A stretch of DNA of 64,000 nucleotides from contig AP031352.1 in the NCBI GenBank assembly GCA_037833965.1, forward strand, positions 20,006,501-20,070,500. The letters are read 5' to 3'. The notes under the pieces were generated by a model. The model was not told the origin of the DNA. It worked only from the letters and a program-made list of their open reading frames with translations, and did not search any database. Position 1 is the stretch's first letter; each line of letters opens with the position of its first letter. The stretch is from Marchantia polymorpha subsp. ruderalis. Lineage: Eukaryota; Streptophyta; Marchantiopsida; Marchantiales; Marchantiaceae. A program made the translations under genes and the position numbers. Of this stretch, positions 20,216 through 30,818 are shown one piece after another.

Positions 20216-21590
20216 TGTAATAACCCACCAAAGGCTAAAACTGCAGTATAGCAATAAAAAGGTCAAACCCACAAGGACAGAGGCAACACACAGAGTACAA
20301 AGTGTCACGTTTAACAAACTATTGAAGAGTTTGAATTCTCAGGCGACTGTCACTCCCAGAAATACTGCAAGTGCTCAACTCGGAGGTCACTCGAAGGACG
20401 CAGAGTGCAGCGTAGTTCACCCCAACACACACCTGAAACTATAGAAACACAACTCAGAGGTTGGTTAGGACCTCCACTCAAGATTTCAGGGGGAAAGTTT
20501 CTCACGAGTACATTCAGCGAATCTGTAGGTAGTGACTCCCAACTCCGGCTTTTACAACCCTTCTACTAGTTTCTGCTAGCACAGGGCACCCGGTTTGGAC
20601 TTCCTACTTCGGATGCGGTATCTTCGTCAAACCGAAGTCAGTCACACGCGGTGAACAACACACTCAACTCACAAAACGTCTAGAGAATACAGGTCTGAAC
20701 TAAGAGACTCAACTGAGAAAAGATCCAGTGGCACACCATAACAGTCTATTGACGAGTTTGAATTCTCAAACACTAGTCATTCCCAGAAATACTGCAGAGG
20801 TTTGCTCCGAGGGCGCCTTTTGCGGCGTAACCTGAATTACAACCAAGGCTTACTCGAAGTAACAAAACTTCACTTTGGCATTCAGGGGAAACATCCCAAA
20901 GGAGTACAATCAGGAACAATCACCCAAAGGTGTAGGGACGAACTGTTCAAGTATCTAACCAGTTACATCTAACCAGCTCTTAACATTCGGCCGAAGGCCT
21001 TCAGCTACAAAATGCGGTATCTTTGTCAAGCTGTAGCTCCTCTTGCGCGGACAGAACTAAGTACACAAACACGCAGAGAAAATGAGTTCTTGATCTGCAC
21101 ATCCGAAACTGGAAGAATTGCAAGGCAAGACGCCTTGAACTACTTTATACCCTCTAAGTCCTAACTAACACTCTACACCTACACTACACTACGCTACGCT
21201 GCAGCACACTGCACTACGCTGTAGCACACTGCAGGTCATGTATTGTGCTTCATGCGCGACGGACTGCCGCGCACTAACTCCCTACCCGACCAGTCTTCGG
21301 CTCGACTCGCAATCCCAGCCGCAACAACACCGCAGTCACCTCCGCCTCGAGGTTTGCCATGGCGTCCCGCGACCTTGATAGAAACGAATCTAACTTCTTC
21401 GCCACTCGCCGCCGGCTCCGACTGTCACCCGACATCAATCCCGCCGCACAAAGCTCTAACTCGCGCAATGTGATCTTGTCATGCGTAGCCACTTCCCAGA
21501 GGGTGTAACCTCTGAGACAGTGGTTTACACGCTCCACCAATTCTTCTTTCGTGCGATCTGCCTCCCGCCTGCGATCGTCTTCAACCACCA
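20216..21590 (-). mobile_element. M element copy 5, 3' portion
   Basis: The minus-strand 3' terminus (TGTAATAACCCAC on the plus strand) is at 20,216. The tail is complete, and the C-terminal coil of the ORF is readable from about 21,590 to 21,274 (VVEDDRRREADRTKEELV). It is broken at 21,590 by the 3' end of copy 6, which lies in the ORF. Confidence 0.75.
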
Positions 21591-22583
21591 TGTAATAACC
21601 CACTAAAGGCTAAAACTGTAATATAGTGGTAGAAAGGTCGAACCCACAGGGACAGAGGAACACACAGGGTACAAAGTGTCACGTTTAACAGACTATTGAG
21701 GAGTTTGAATTCTCAGGCGACTGTCACTCCCAGAAATACTGCAAGTGTCCACTCGGAGCGCACTCGGAGGTCGCACAGTGCAGCGTAACACACACACACA
21801 CACACCTGAAACTACAGAAACACAACCCAGAGATCCGTTAGGACCTCTACTCAAGATTTCAGGGGGGAGGTCTCTCAAGAGTACCCTCAGCGAAGCTGCG
21901 GGTAGTGACTCCCAACTCCGGCTTTTACAACACTTCCACTAGCTTGCTGCTAGCGTAGGAAACCCGGTTTGGACTGCCTACTTCGGATCGAAGTCACTCA
22001 TACGCGGTGAACAACACTCTCAACTCACAGAACGCGCAAAGAACACAGGTCCGCACTGAAGGACTCACTGAGAAACTTTCCAGTAACACAATAACAGTCT
22101 ATTGAAGAGTTTGAATTCTCAGGCACTTGTCATTCCCAGAAATACTACAGGGGTTACCCTGAAGGCACCTGCTGCAGCGTGACCTGAATTTACAACCAAG
22201 GTTTACACGAAGTAGCAAAACTTCACTTTGGCATTCAGGGGAAAAATCCCGAAGGAGTACAATGAGGAACAAACACTCGAAGGTGTAGGGGCGAAACTAT
22301 TCAAGTATCTAACTAGTCACTGGCTCTGAGCATCGGCAATCACCCGCAGGTGTAGATCCAAACTACTCAAGTCTCTAACCAATGTACTAGCTCTGAACAT
22401 TCGGCCGGAGGCCTCCAGCTACAAAATGCGGAACGCCAAGTTGTAGCTCCTCTTGCGTGGTGACAGAACTAAGGACACAAACACGGAGAGAAAATGAGTT
22501 CCTGATCTGCACTTCTGAAATTGGGAAAGAACCCAAGGCAAAACGCCTTGAACTACTTTATACCTTCTAAATCCTAACTAGCA

Positions 22584-24722
22584 CTACACTGCACTACGCT
22601 CCACGCCTGCACGGAACCACGCTACCCTACACTCCGCGGAACTTGTGCTTCGTCTCCTGCGCGACGGACTGCCGCGCACTAACTCCCTACCCTGCCAGTC
22701 TTCCGCTCGACTGCGCAGTCCTAAACGCTGCAACGCCGCGGACACCTCCACCTCGAGGGTGGACATGGTATCCCGCGCCTTCGACAGAAAAGAGTCTAAC
22801 TTCTTCGCCACCTTCCGCCGACTCCTACTGTCACCTGTCAACAACCCGGCTGCACGAAGCTCTAACTCACGCAGTGTGACTTTCTCCTGCGCCGCCACTT
22901 CCCAGTGGGCGTAGCCCTTGAGACAGTGGGCGACACGCCTCGCCATCTCCTCCTTCGTGCGATCTGCCTCTCGCCTGCGATCATCTTCAATTACCACCAA
23001 CTGCGATTCGGCCTCCGCACGCTGCGCTCTCAATTCCCCGCACTCCGACTGTAGCCTGCGGATTAAATCCTCATCCGCCTGTCGTGCGAGCTGACACTCC
23101 GCCAACAACCGCGTCTGTCGCACGAGCTCCTCTGACAGAATCTGATTCTGAGTTTTCTCAGAAATCAATTCTGTCGTAGTCTTCACCACATCCCTGGTGA
23201 GCTCTTCCAGTCTCTCCTTCTTCATCTTGTCGAGGGCATGCGATTTCCTCACAAGGTTGTACTGACCCCACAAACAGGCATGCTTCTCCCTCAATTCCTT
23301 CAACTCCTGGTCCACCCTAGCTAGTAGCTTGCTGGTGTGGACTTTAGTGCGAGTCCGCCTGCGCACTAATTCGATGTAGGATCCCGGCTGGAGTGGATCG
23401 GCGTATTTATCAAATTTGCGATCCAAGTACTTAAGCAACGGTATTACCTGCTCAGAGAGCGCCGCCGCCGGCGCTCCAACAATTTCCTCCTCCTCCTCCT
23501 CGGTATCTCCTGACCCCGACATTGCTTCTGTGGAGCCCCCGCCGTCATCATCCGAGGGAAGGATTTCAGTCGCCATTGATTGCGTTGGCGACTGACCCGA
23601 GTGGGGCTGCACGTCGTCTACGGGTGCTGCCTCTGAAGGCACACTTGCAGCTTCGCTGCTCCCCGCTAAAATGTCCAAGGCGGTGGGTGAATGTGGTCGT
23701 GCTACACCCCCATCGCCCCTCCGCCTCGGTGGAGTAGAAGCTGGTGACTCCTCTGCGTCGGTGTCGACCTCGTTATCCCGCACATACTTCCCGGGATGGT
23801 CGACTGACAATGGCGGAAAGCGAGCAAGCTCCGCCGCGGTCAAACAATTTCGCTGTCGATAAAAATTGATCAAGAAAGGGGAGAGGTGATTGAGAGTTCC
23901 CCCCTTCTCCTCAAACGCGTGCTGCCGCATCACTCTGTGCAGGATGCTCGCCCAGTGAATTGGAGCTCCCTCGATGATGCACTCCACAAAAGAAACCTGC
24001 CACAATGTGATGTAGCAGGCGCGGTGTGGCTGCAGTAATTGCAGCAGCGCCGTCGCCACAGTTCGGCGGAAGCGATCTTTGTAGTCGCGGGTCTTGTACC
24101 CATTCTTGGTAGACCTCTCCCGCTTGAACAACTCCACAAATTGCGCCTCGTCCTGCTTCGACACCTTGACGCTCTCACTATCAAAGAGGAGGTGCCCTGG
24201 GATGCCGGCACACCTTCCCAATGCCTCGGCGCCCGTCCTTCCCAATGCCTGCGCCCAATCTTGGACGGTCCACCGATCAACATGCGGACGCAATCCGCGC
24301 GAAGGCGGTCGCTGTGGCTCCAGCCACTCGCGCACCATATCCACACAAATGTAGTTCCATCCCCATAGCAAGAAATCGAGCTTTCTTGCAATCAGCCGTT
24401 CCTCGTAGGCGCGCAACCCGTTCTTTGGAAGCCGGAGCGGCAGCATCCGCAATCGGTTCAGCTTCGACATTGCGTTCTTGGAATTCGCTTGCTCGCTAAT
24501 TCTCTCTCTGCTCTGCTCGAGCTCCTTGCTCCCTCGGCAAACTCTAATCTCACTCAATTCCAAATCGCGCGCACTCAATTCTCTCTCAATCAACAAGTAA
24601 TCCTCTGCGCGGCGATGTCGGGAATGCTTAGCAGCTAGCAGATGGACGCGCGCAGCTCGCACTAGAAAATGGAATCGCGAATTCAAGAATGGGGCGCTCT
24701 CCGTCTCCAGGTCGAAGGTCAT
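22584..24722 (-). CDS. M element ORF, 712 aa, intact with internal deletion
   Basis: This is the same protein family as the 982-aa ORF. The ATG is at 24,722 (MTFDLETESAPFLNSRF). The N-terminal globular domain and the C-terminal coil are complete, and the frame ends at the family stop (WFRAGVERSAV) without the TAG of copy 1. The Pro/Ala/Arg-rich middle is missing: PASTPPRRRGDGG joins directly to VARPHSPTALDIL, an in-frame loss of about 0.9 kb relative to copy 2. A small in-frame duplication (ALGRTGAEALGRCAG) sits in the conserved domain. Survival of a long open frame across an internal deletion suggests that the ends of the protein matter and the middle is dispensable, or that the copy is young. 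The function is unknown. Confidence 0.7.
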   Translation of the reverse strand: MTFDLETESAPFLNSRFHFLVRAARVHLLAAKHSRHRRAEDYLLIERELSARDLELSEIRVCRGSKELEQSRERISEQANSKNAMSKLNRLRMLPLRLPKNGLRAYEERLIARKLDFLLWGWNYICVDMVREWLEPQRPPSRGLRPHVDRWTVQDWAQALGRTGAEALGRCAGIPGHLLFDSESVKVSKQDEAQFVELFKRERSTKNGYKTRDYKDRFRRTVATALLQLLQPHRACYITLWQVSFVECIIEGAPIHWASILHRVMRQHAFEEKGGTLNHLSPFLINFYRQRNCLTAAELARFPPLSVDHPGKYVRDNEVDTDAEESPASTPPRRRGDGGVARPHSPTALDILAGSSEAASVPSEAAPVDDVQPHSGQSPTQSMATEILPSDDDGGGSTEAMSGSGDTEEEEEEIVGAPAAALSEQVIPLLKYLDRKFDKYADPLQPGSYIELVRRRTRTKVHTSKLLARVDQELKELREKHACLWGQYNLVRKSHALDKMKKERLEELTRDVVKTTTELISEKTQNQILSEELVRQTRLLAECQLARQADEDLIRRLQSECGELRAQRAEAESQLVVIEDDRRREADRTKEEMARRVAHCLKGYAHWEVAAQEKVTLRELELRAAGLLTGDSRSRRKVAKKLDSFLSKARDTMSTLEVEVSAALQRLGLRSRAEDWQGRELVRGSPSRRRRSTSSAECRVAWFRAGVERSAV

Positions 24723-26430
24723 GGTCGGCTCTTGATCGTGAGGGTCGAATCACTTGATGGCCGCGCCGGCTCTACGCTAAAACGGTCTCCGCTCTCACGC
24801 GCGGCTTCACGCTCCGCCGACGCCGATTTAACTCACACGCTCGAATTGGCGAATTTGAACTCCGCGAGCGTACTACGCCGCGGACATAGGTGCGCAGCGC
24901 CGAAGGCGTCTTTTCCGCCTTGCGCGGTACACTCGTTCGTACCGCTCCTCGGCCAATCCCCCTCCGCCTAAGGCGATCGTCCGCGCATCGGACAAAAGTT
25001 AAACTCCCGCCTGTGCGCAGGCGGAATCCCCGGCGGAATCTCCGCCGACGCGGAACTTCACCCGCCTGTGCGTAGGCGCTCGCCTGCGCGTAGGCGAATT
25101 CCGTCCGCGCTGCTGCGCTGGCGCGGAAGGCGTTGACCGCGGTCAACAGACTCCGCCCAGACTGTCCGTCTCTTGTCTCTCCGTCGGCGCTCTCGCCGCC
25201 GCAACTCCGTCCGACCAAGAGCGCATCCATCCGTACAGTCCGTACGGTCCGTACGGATTTTACTACTCTGGCGGTTCCTCGCCCGTCCGCGCTGTTGCGC
25301 TGGCGCGGAAGGCGCCGTACAATTTCTACCTCCGAAGGCGCATTTCTAGGGCCGAAGGCAGATTTCCCGCCGACGCCTTTGCGCCTGTGCGCAGGCGAGC
25401 GCCTGCGCGTAGGCGAACTTCGCTCGTCCGCCTGGGCAGAGGTTTCCTCGCCTGTGCGTAGGCGACAATCGCGCCTACTTCAAAACCCTATTTCGCCTGT
25501 GCGCAGGCGAACTGCGTTCGTCCTCGCCTAGGACAAAACTTTCTTCGCCTGTGCGCAGGCGGAGAAGGGGTTTAGGGTTTAGGGTTTAGGGTCCTCCGTC
25601 TCCTGGTCGAAGGTCATGGTCGGCTCTCGGTCGTGAGGGTCGAATCACTTGATGGCCGCGCCGGCTCCGCGCTAAAACGGTCTCCTCTCTCACGCGCGGC
25701 TTCACGCTCCGCCGACGCCGATTTAACTCACACGCTCGAATTGGCAAATTTGAACTCCGCTAGCGTACTACGCCGCGGACATGGGTGCGCAACGCCAAAG
25801 GCGGATTTCTCGCCTTGCGCGCTACACTCGTTCGTACCACTCCTCGGCCAATCCCCCTCCGCCGAAGGCGATCGTCCGCGCATCGGACAAAAGTTGAACT
25901 CCCTTCTGCGTAGGCGGAATCCCCGGCGGAATCTCCGCCGGCGCGGAACTTCATCTACCTGTGCGTAGACGCTCGCCTACGCGTAGGCGAATTCCGTCCG
26001 CGCTGCTGCGCTGGCGCCGAAGGCGTTGACCGCGGTCAACAGTCTGTCCATTTCTCGCCGTCCATCGGCGCTCTTGTCGCCGTAACTCCGTCCGACCGAA
26101 GGCGCATCCATCCGTTCCGTCCGTACAGTCCGTACGGTCCGTACGGATTTTACTACTCCGGTGGTTCCTCGCCCGTCCGCGCTGCTGCGCTGGCGCGGAA
26201 GGAGCCGTACAATTTCTAACCCCGAAGGCGCATTTCTAGGGCCGAAGGCGGATTTCCCGCCGACGCCGAAGCGCCTGTGCGTAGGCGAACTTCGCTCGTC
26301 CGCCTGGGCAGAGGTTTCCTCGCCTACACGTAGGCGACATTCGCGGCGGACATCGCGCCTACGTCAAACCCTATTTCGCCTACGCGTAGGCGAACTGCCT
26401 TCGTCCGCGCATAGGACAAACTTTCCTCGC
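24697..26430 (-). repeat. About 0.85-kb tandem duplication of the M leader
   Basis: Sequence 25,592-26,430 (leader plus the first eight or nine codons, ATG at 25,617) is repeated at 24,697-25,560, leading to the real ATG at 24,722. The upstream copy of the start codon runs into a stop within the telomeric motif, giving a mini-ORF of about a dozen codons. The two leader copies differ at many sites, so the duplication is not recent or arose by joining two different copies. Confidence 0.7.
25571..25591 (+). repeat. Interstitial telomere motif (TTTAGGG)3
   Basis: Three perfect plant-type telomere units lie exactly at the junction of the two leader copies of M copy 6. No other such run was noticed in the window. 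Confidence 0.85.
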
Positions 26431-26857
26431 CTACTCGTAGGCGAGAAGCTGAGTATCTTGCGACCTTCATAACTCCCGGAGTCCTCATCCGTTCGTGGCG
26501 TTCTTGGGCTCGTTAGAATCAGCGCGCCGAGCTCTTTCCAACAAGACCCTAAACAAGTCAAGGCATTTGGGAATTGACCAAGTTCTGAAGGATTCCTCTA
26601 GTGCCGAAGGTGCAGCGCCGAAGGCGGATTTTGCGCCTTGCGCCGAAGGGGTTATTCCTTCCGAGCCCGCAGGTAGGGTGGTGTCCGTCCCCGACGTTGC
26701 ACCCAACTCCTAGATTCTACGAGTTCTCTCGAGAATTTCTGCGATCTTCCAATTTCACTCTGTTTTGATGCACCGAAGGCTATTTACACTGCTGCCGCGG
26801 TACAGTTTTCAAAAAATGTTTTAATTTCCTCAAAAATACCAAAAGTGGGGTACCACA

Positions 26858-27577
26858 ATACTTGAACAGTTTCCCCCTTACACTTTTGAGTGATTGTTCC
26901 TGATTGTACTCCTTCGGAATTATTCCCCTGAATGCAAAAGTGAAGTTTTGTTACTTCGAGTAAGCCTTGGTTGTAATTCAGGTTACGGTGCAGCAGGTGC
27001 CTTCAGGGTAACCCCTGTAGTATTTCTGGGAATGACAAGTGCCTAAGAATTCAAAATCGTCAATAGACTATTATGGTGTGCTACTGGATCGTTTTTCAGT
27101 TGAGTCTCTAAGTTCAGACCTGTGTTCTCTGCGCGTTTTGTGAGTTGAGTGTGTTGTTCACCGCGTGTGAGTGACTTCGATCCGAAGTAGGAAGTCCACT
27201 CCGGGTTCCCTATGCTAGGAGAAACTAGTGGAAGGGTTGTAAAAGCCGGAGTTGGAAGTCACTACCCGCAGATTCGCTGAGTGTACTCGCGAGAGACTTT
27301 CCCCCTGAAATCTTAAGTAGAGGTCCTAACCGACCTCTGAGTTGTGTTTCTATAGTTTTAGCTGTGTGTGTTGAGTGAACTACGCTGCACTGTGCGACCT
27401 CTTAGTGCTCTCCGAGTGAACACTTGCAGTATTTCTGGGAGTGACAGTCGCCTGAGAATTCAAACTCTTCAATAGTCTGTTAAATGTGACACTTTGTACT
27501 CTGTGTGTTGCCTCTGTCCCTGTGGGTTTGACCTTTCTACTACTATATTGCAGTTTTAGCCTTTGGTGGTTATTACA
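26858..27577 (+). mobile_element. M element B, 3' tail piece
   Basis: It starts ATACTTGAACAGTTT, which in an intact tail follows the point where element B breaks off at 13,755, and runs through both tail modules to TTATTACA (27,577). It is followed by TCCTC, which matches the 5' flank of element B at 16,057-16,061 (reverse complement). Confidence 0.8.
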
Positions 27578-27582
27578 TCCTC

Positions 27583-28330
27583 CACCGCGTACCTTCGTAG
27601 CTGAGGATGTCCTTGCCCATTACCAGTGTTCTTCAACCTCCGGGCTGACTCTCACTTAGGTTTACCTCAGATGACTTTGCAGTAGCTCATCATGGTTCTA
27701 GAAAACTAGTATTCCTCTTCATACTCATAGCCCAAACACCCACTCACACAATTCCTTAATGTATCACTTCAACTCACACACACATCAACATTCTAAAGTA
27801 CTGAAAAATCGTTACTATTTCATATATTAAACAAGTCTCTACACATGAACCTTCCAAATTTTCTTAAGAGACTCTTCCCTGTGTCTCTATTTATACTATT
27901 TAAAAAAATTACCATAGTAACATGTGGTAATTACTCCTAACTCACTTTTTCCTAGGTAGGTTTGATTAATCCACTATATGTGGCAACATGCCATTGGCTT
28001 ACCTAAACCTTCTAGAAGTTTTTGGAATTTGAGGTTGAAGTGACGACATGCCATTGGAAGCTTCAAAACTTCTAGAAGCTTCTTAGCCACTAAGTCAACA
28101 TTAGACTTAGTCTAGCCAATCATCTTTCATACATTTAGTCAACCCAGTCAAATCCAAGCTTATAGTCAAAAGTCTAATCTCTTGGAATCTAGATCTTTGT
28201 AAAAGATAAAATAGAAGTGCTCACCCCAATCTTCTAGAACTCCGCTAATTATTTTTCCAAATATAGATATTATAGCTAAACTTAGTCATGACTAGATAAA
28301 CTTAGTAATAACTATAGAAACTTAGTTATA
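27583..28330 (-). mobile_element. LTR-like sequence, minus strand (weak)
   Basis: It is AT-rich, with a minus-strand TATA box (AGTATAAATAGAGAC, about 27,885-27,900) and repeated CTTCTAGAAG and ATGACTAAGTTT motifs. It has no ORF and lies next to copia remains. It could be an LTR of a retrotransposon, but ends and a second copy are not visible. Confidence 0.25.
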
Positions 28331-28751
28331 ACTAGCTAGACTTAAGTATGTCTTCGCTAATCATCATTGATCACTTGGCTACTTCTACAACTTAGTACAC
28401 ATGTGCAACATCCTGTCTCACATTTCTTGGGCTCATTGGAATGAACCATTTATTTTAACTAAATACTACTATTATATTGATATGGAATCTGCAGTGATGG
28501 AAAGGCCACTGCCAGAATCTCAAGTTGAACCTGCATTGGATAAAATGAAATTACAAAGGGGTTTGTACTATAACACGCCGAGCGCTACCTACTGAAATTC
28601 TGTCTACCCGCTACTTCTACTCAGGATCCTATCTAGAATTCACTATTTACTCTTCTTCTAACTATTCCTATTCTAAAAGTTTGAAAGTACTAGTACTTTA
28701 CTTCCCAAACTTCATCTTTTCAAAGAAAATGAAAAAAATTACATTACCACA
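28331..28751 (-). mobile_element. Putative 5' end of a diverged M element
   Basis: Only the terminus TGTGGTAAT (ending 28,751 on the minus strand) and its flank AGTAT point to this. The flank matches the AGTAT after the M 3' end at 31,943 once the MITE is removed. The interior is too drifted to compare. Confidence 0.4.
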
Positions 28752-30818
28752 ATACTCTTTTAAAATTTGTCATGTTGAAACTATCAAGTATACATCAAAT
28801 ATACTTGCCCTCACTCAACCATAGTCTCTTCTTCTTCAAATTCCTATGAAAGTTAATGCATAATATACTACTTGACCTCCCATATATATCATCTTAAATG
28901 CAGACTTTAACAGGTTTTTCCATTTATTGACGTCAAATTGATTCTTTGCAAAGATTAGCATGTCATTCACGTAGAGCACTAGAATAATAAGATTGAAGAT
29001 CTCATGATTCACCTTCTTCATATAGACACAAGGATCAAATACACTCCGTGAAAATTCATGTGTGTTCATGAATTCGTCACAATGCGTATTTCACTACATA
29101 TGAGCTTGCTTCAATCCATATAGTGATTTTAGCAATCTACAAATCAAACTCATGATCTTTTACCTCAAAGCAAATGGTTGTTTCATGTAGATCTAGTGCT
29201 CTAAATATCTAAAGAGAAATGATGTAATAACGTCAATCTAATACATAACAAGACTAAATATTGCAGCCAGTGCACTTATTACATGAATCATAGCATATTT
29301 TGCTATAGGTAGGAAGACTTTATTGTAATTCATAGTTTTCTCTTGCCTGAATACCTCTAATCACTAATTTGGCTTTGAAAATTTCACCTTGTACCTTTTT
29401 GAACTGTCCTTAACTTTGTACAACCACTTGCAATTAATCAACGTCTGATCTCTAGTAAGCTGAATTAACTCCCAAATCTTGTTATAAATTAGCATTTGCA
29501 TCTCACGCTTCATAGCAACATTTCACTCAAACTTATTGATCAAAGCTTGAATTTTTCTCTACAAAAAAGATTTTACTTCTTCCAAGATTATTTAAGTATT
29601 ATCATCATGTTTAGTATCAATGTTACAATCTTTCAGAGTGAATAAATCAACCCATACATTATATCCGACATGAGCTCTATAAGCTTCATTTGTTGATATC
29701 ATTGTAGAACATTCCGGTTGATCTCTATTGTGTGGTGGAGATACGTGAGGCCCACTCATAATAATCTCCTCCTCTAGTTCATGTTTTTCAAGAACTTGCT
29801 CTACCTGTACCGGTGTTTACCCTCGTGTAAGATCTTTAATCACATAATGATAAAACCCCTCTTGAACAAAATACGTGAATGAAGACTTTTCTACTACAAC
29901 ATCCGTGAGGGGAAATTATACCTTGTCACTATGGGGAGATTGAAAACTTTCTCCCGTTTCAATGATTTGAGCTTATTGAAAAAACATCTAGTGACAATAA
30001 ACTTATAGGCTATTAGGTACCACAACATGTAAACTTACACACCACTAGCATATTCAAGAAGTTGACACTTTTTGGATGTATGATCTAATTTAATCCTACT
30101 TTGCTTGGTTATGAAAGTATAAGCAATTTAATAAAAATGCTCAAAAAAATATAATGAGCCATCAGTTTGTGACTCAATTCAAACAGTGTCAAGATATTGA
30201 ATGCACTAAAAGAATAAAAATTAACCATATAAACTACGATATTGACAACTTTGGCCCAAAATTTGCATGATAAATCAAATTGGCTCAACATACTTCGCAC
30301 CTTCTTTAACATTGTTTGATTGAGTATCTCAAAAACAACATTCTATTGCAGAGTATAATTTGTTACAAGATGATAAATAATTCCTCTTCTTGGCAAAATC
30401 TTCAAAAATCCTCAAAGTTTAATATCCACCATAATCCGTAAGCAAAATTTTCACTTTGATTCTAGTCTAAGTCTCAACGTTTCACTATAATTCTTAAAAG
30501 TTGCTAACATCTCAGATTTATGTGTGAAAAAATGAATCCACACGTACGTTGAATAATCATCAATAATGATACATAGTACAACTTTTTAAAGCATGAGGCA
30601 ATAGCAGAGAGCCTCACACGTCATTATGTATATATTCAAGTAGAAGCTTTGAATCATGAATTACAACATCAAAGTTTTGCTTTTGCTTCTTGTCCATGAT
30701 ACAATATTTGTAAAATGATAAGTCAACTTGACCCAAATCAGGTAACAATTTCTTCTTGTCATGAAATAACATGTATCTATCATTCATTTGTGCTAGCCTA
30801 GATTGCCATACATGAAAC
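28752..30818 (-). pseudogene. Ty1/copia pol remnant: GAG-pre-integrase, integrase, RT (minus strand)
   Basis: Reading leftward, 30,815-30,614 fits the GAG_pre-integrase region (WQSRLAQMNDRYM, FYKYCIM, LLEYIHNDV). The 30,312-30,109 stretch fits the end of the integrase core (MLSQFDLSCKFWAKVVN). The 29,069-28,836 stretch fits RT (SVFDPCVYMKK, LVLYVNDMLIFAK), with YVND in place of the catalytic YVDD. The sequence continues as KYI.CILDSFNMTNFKRV to 28,752. Many stops and shifts make it inactive. The next RT residues are found on the other strand at 32,483. Confidence 0.85.

Larger units (their letters stand above)
21591..26857 (-). mobile_element. M element copy 6, full termini, youngest-looking copy
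   Basis: On the minus strand the 5' end TGTGGTACCCCAC is at 26,857 and the 3' end at 21,591, with an intact ORF, TATA box and tail. The leader is duplicated with a telomeric motif between the halves. The 5' flank AGTAT is not repeated at its present 3' end (TGGTG). It is repeated at the 3' end of copy 2 (13,755-13,759), so the present copy is probably a chimera made by inversion between the two inverted copies. Confidence 0.8.
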
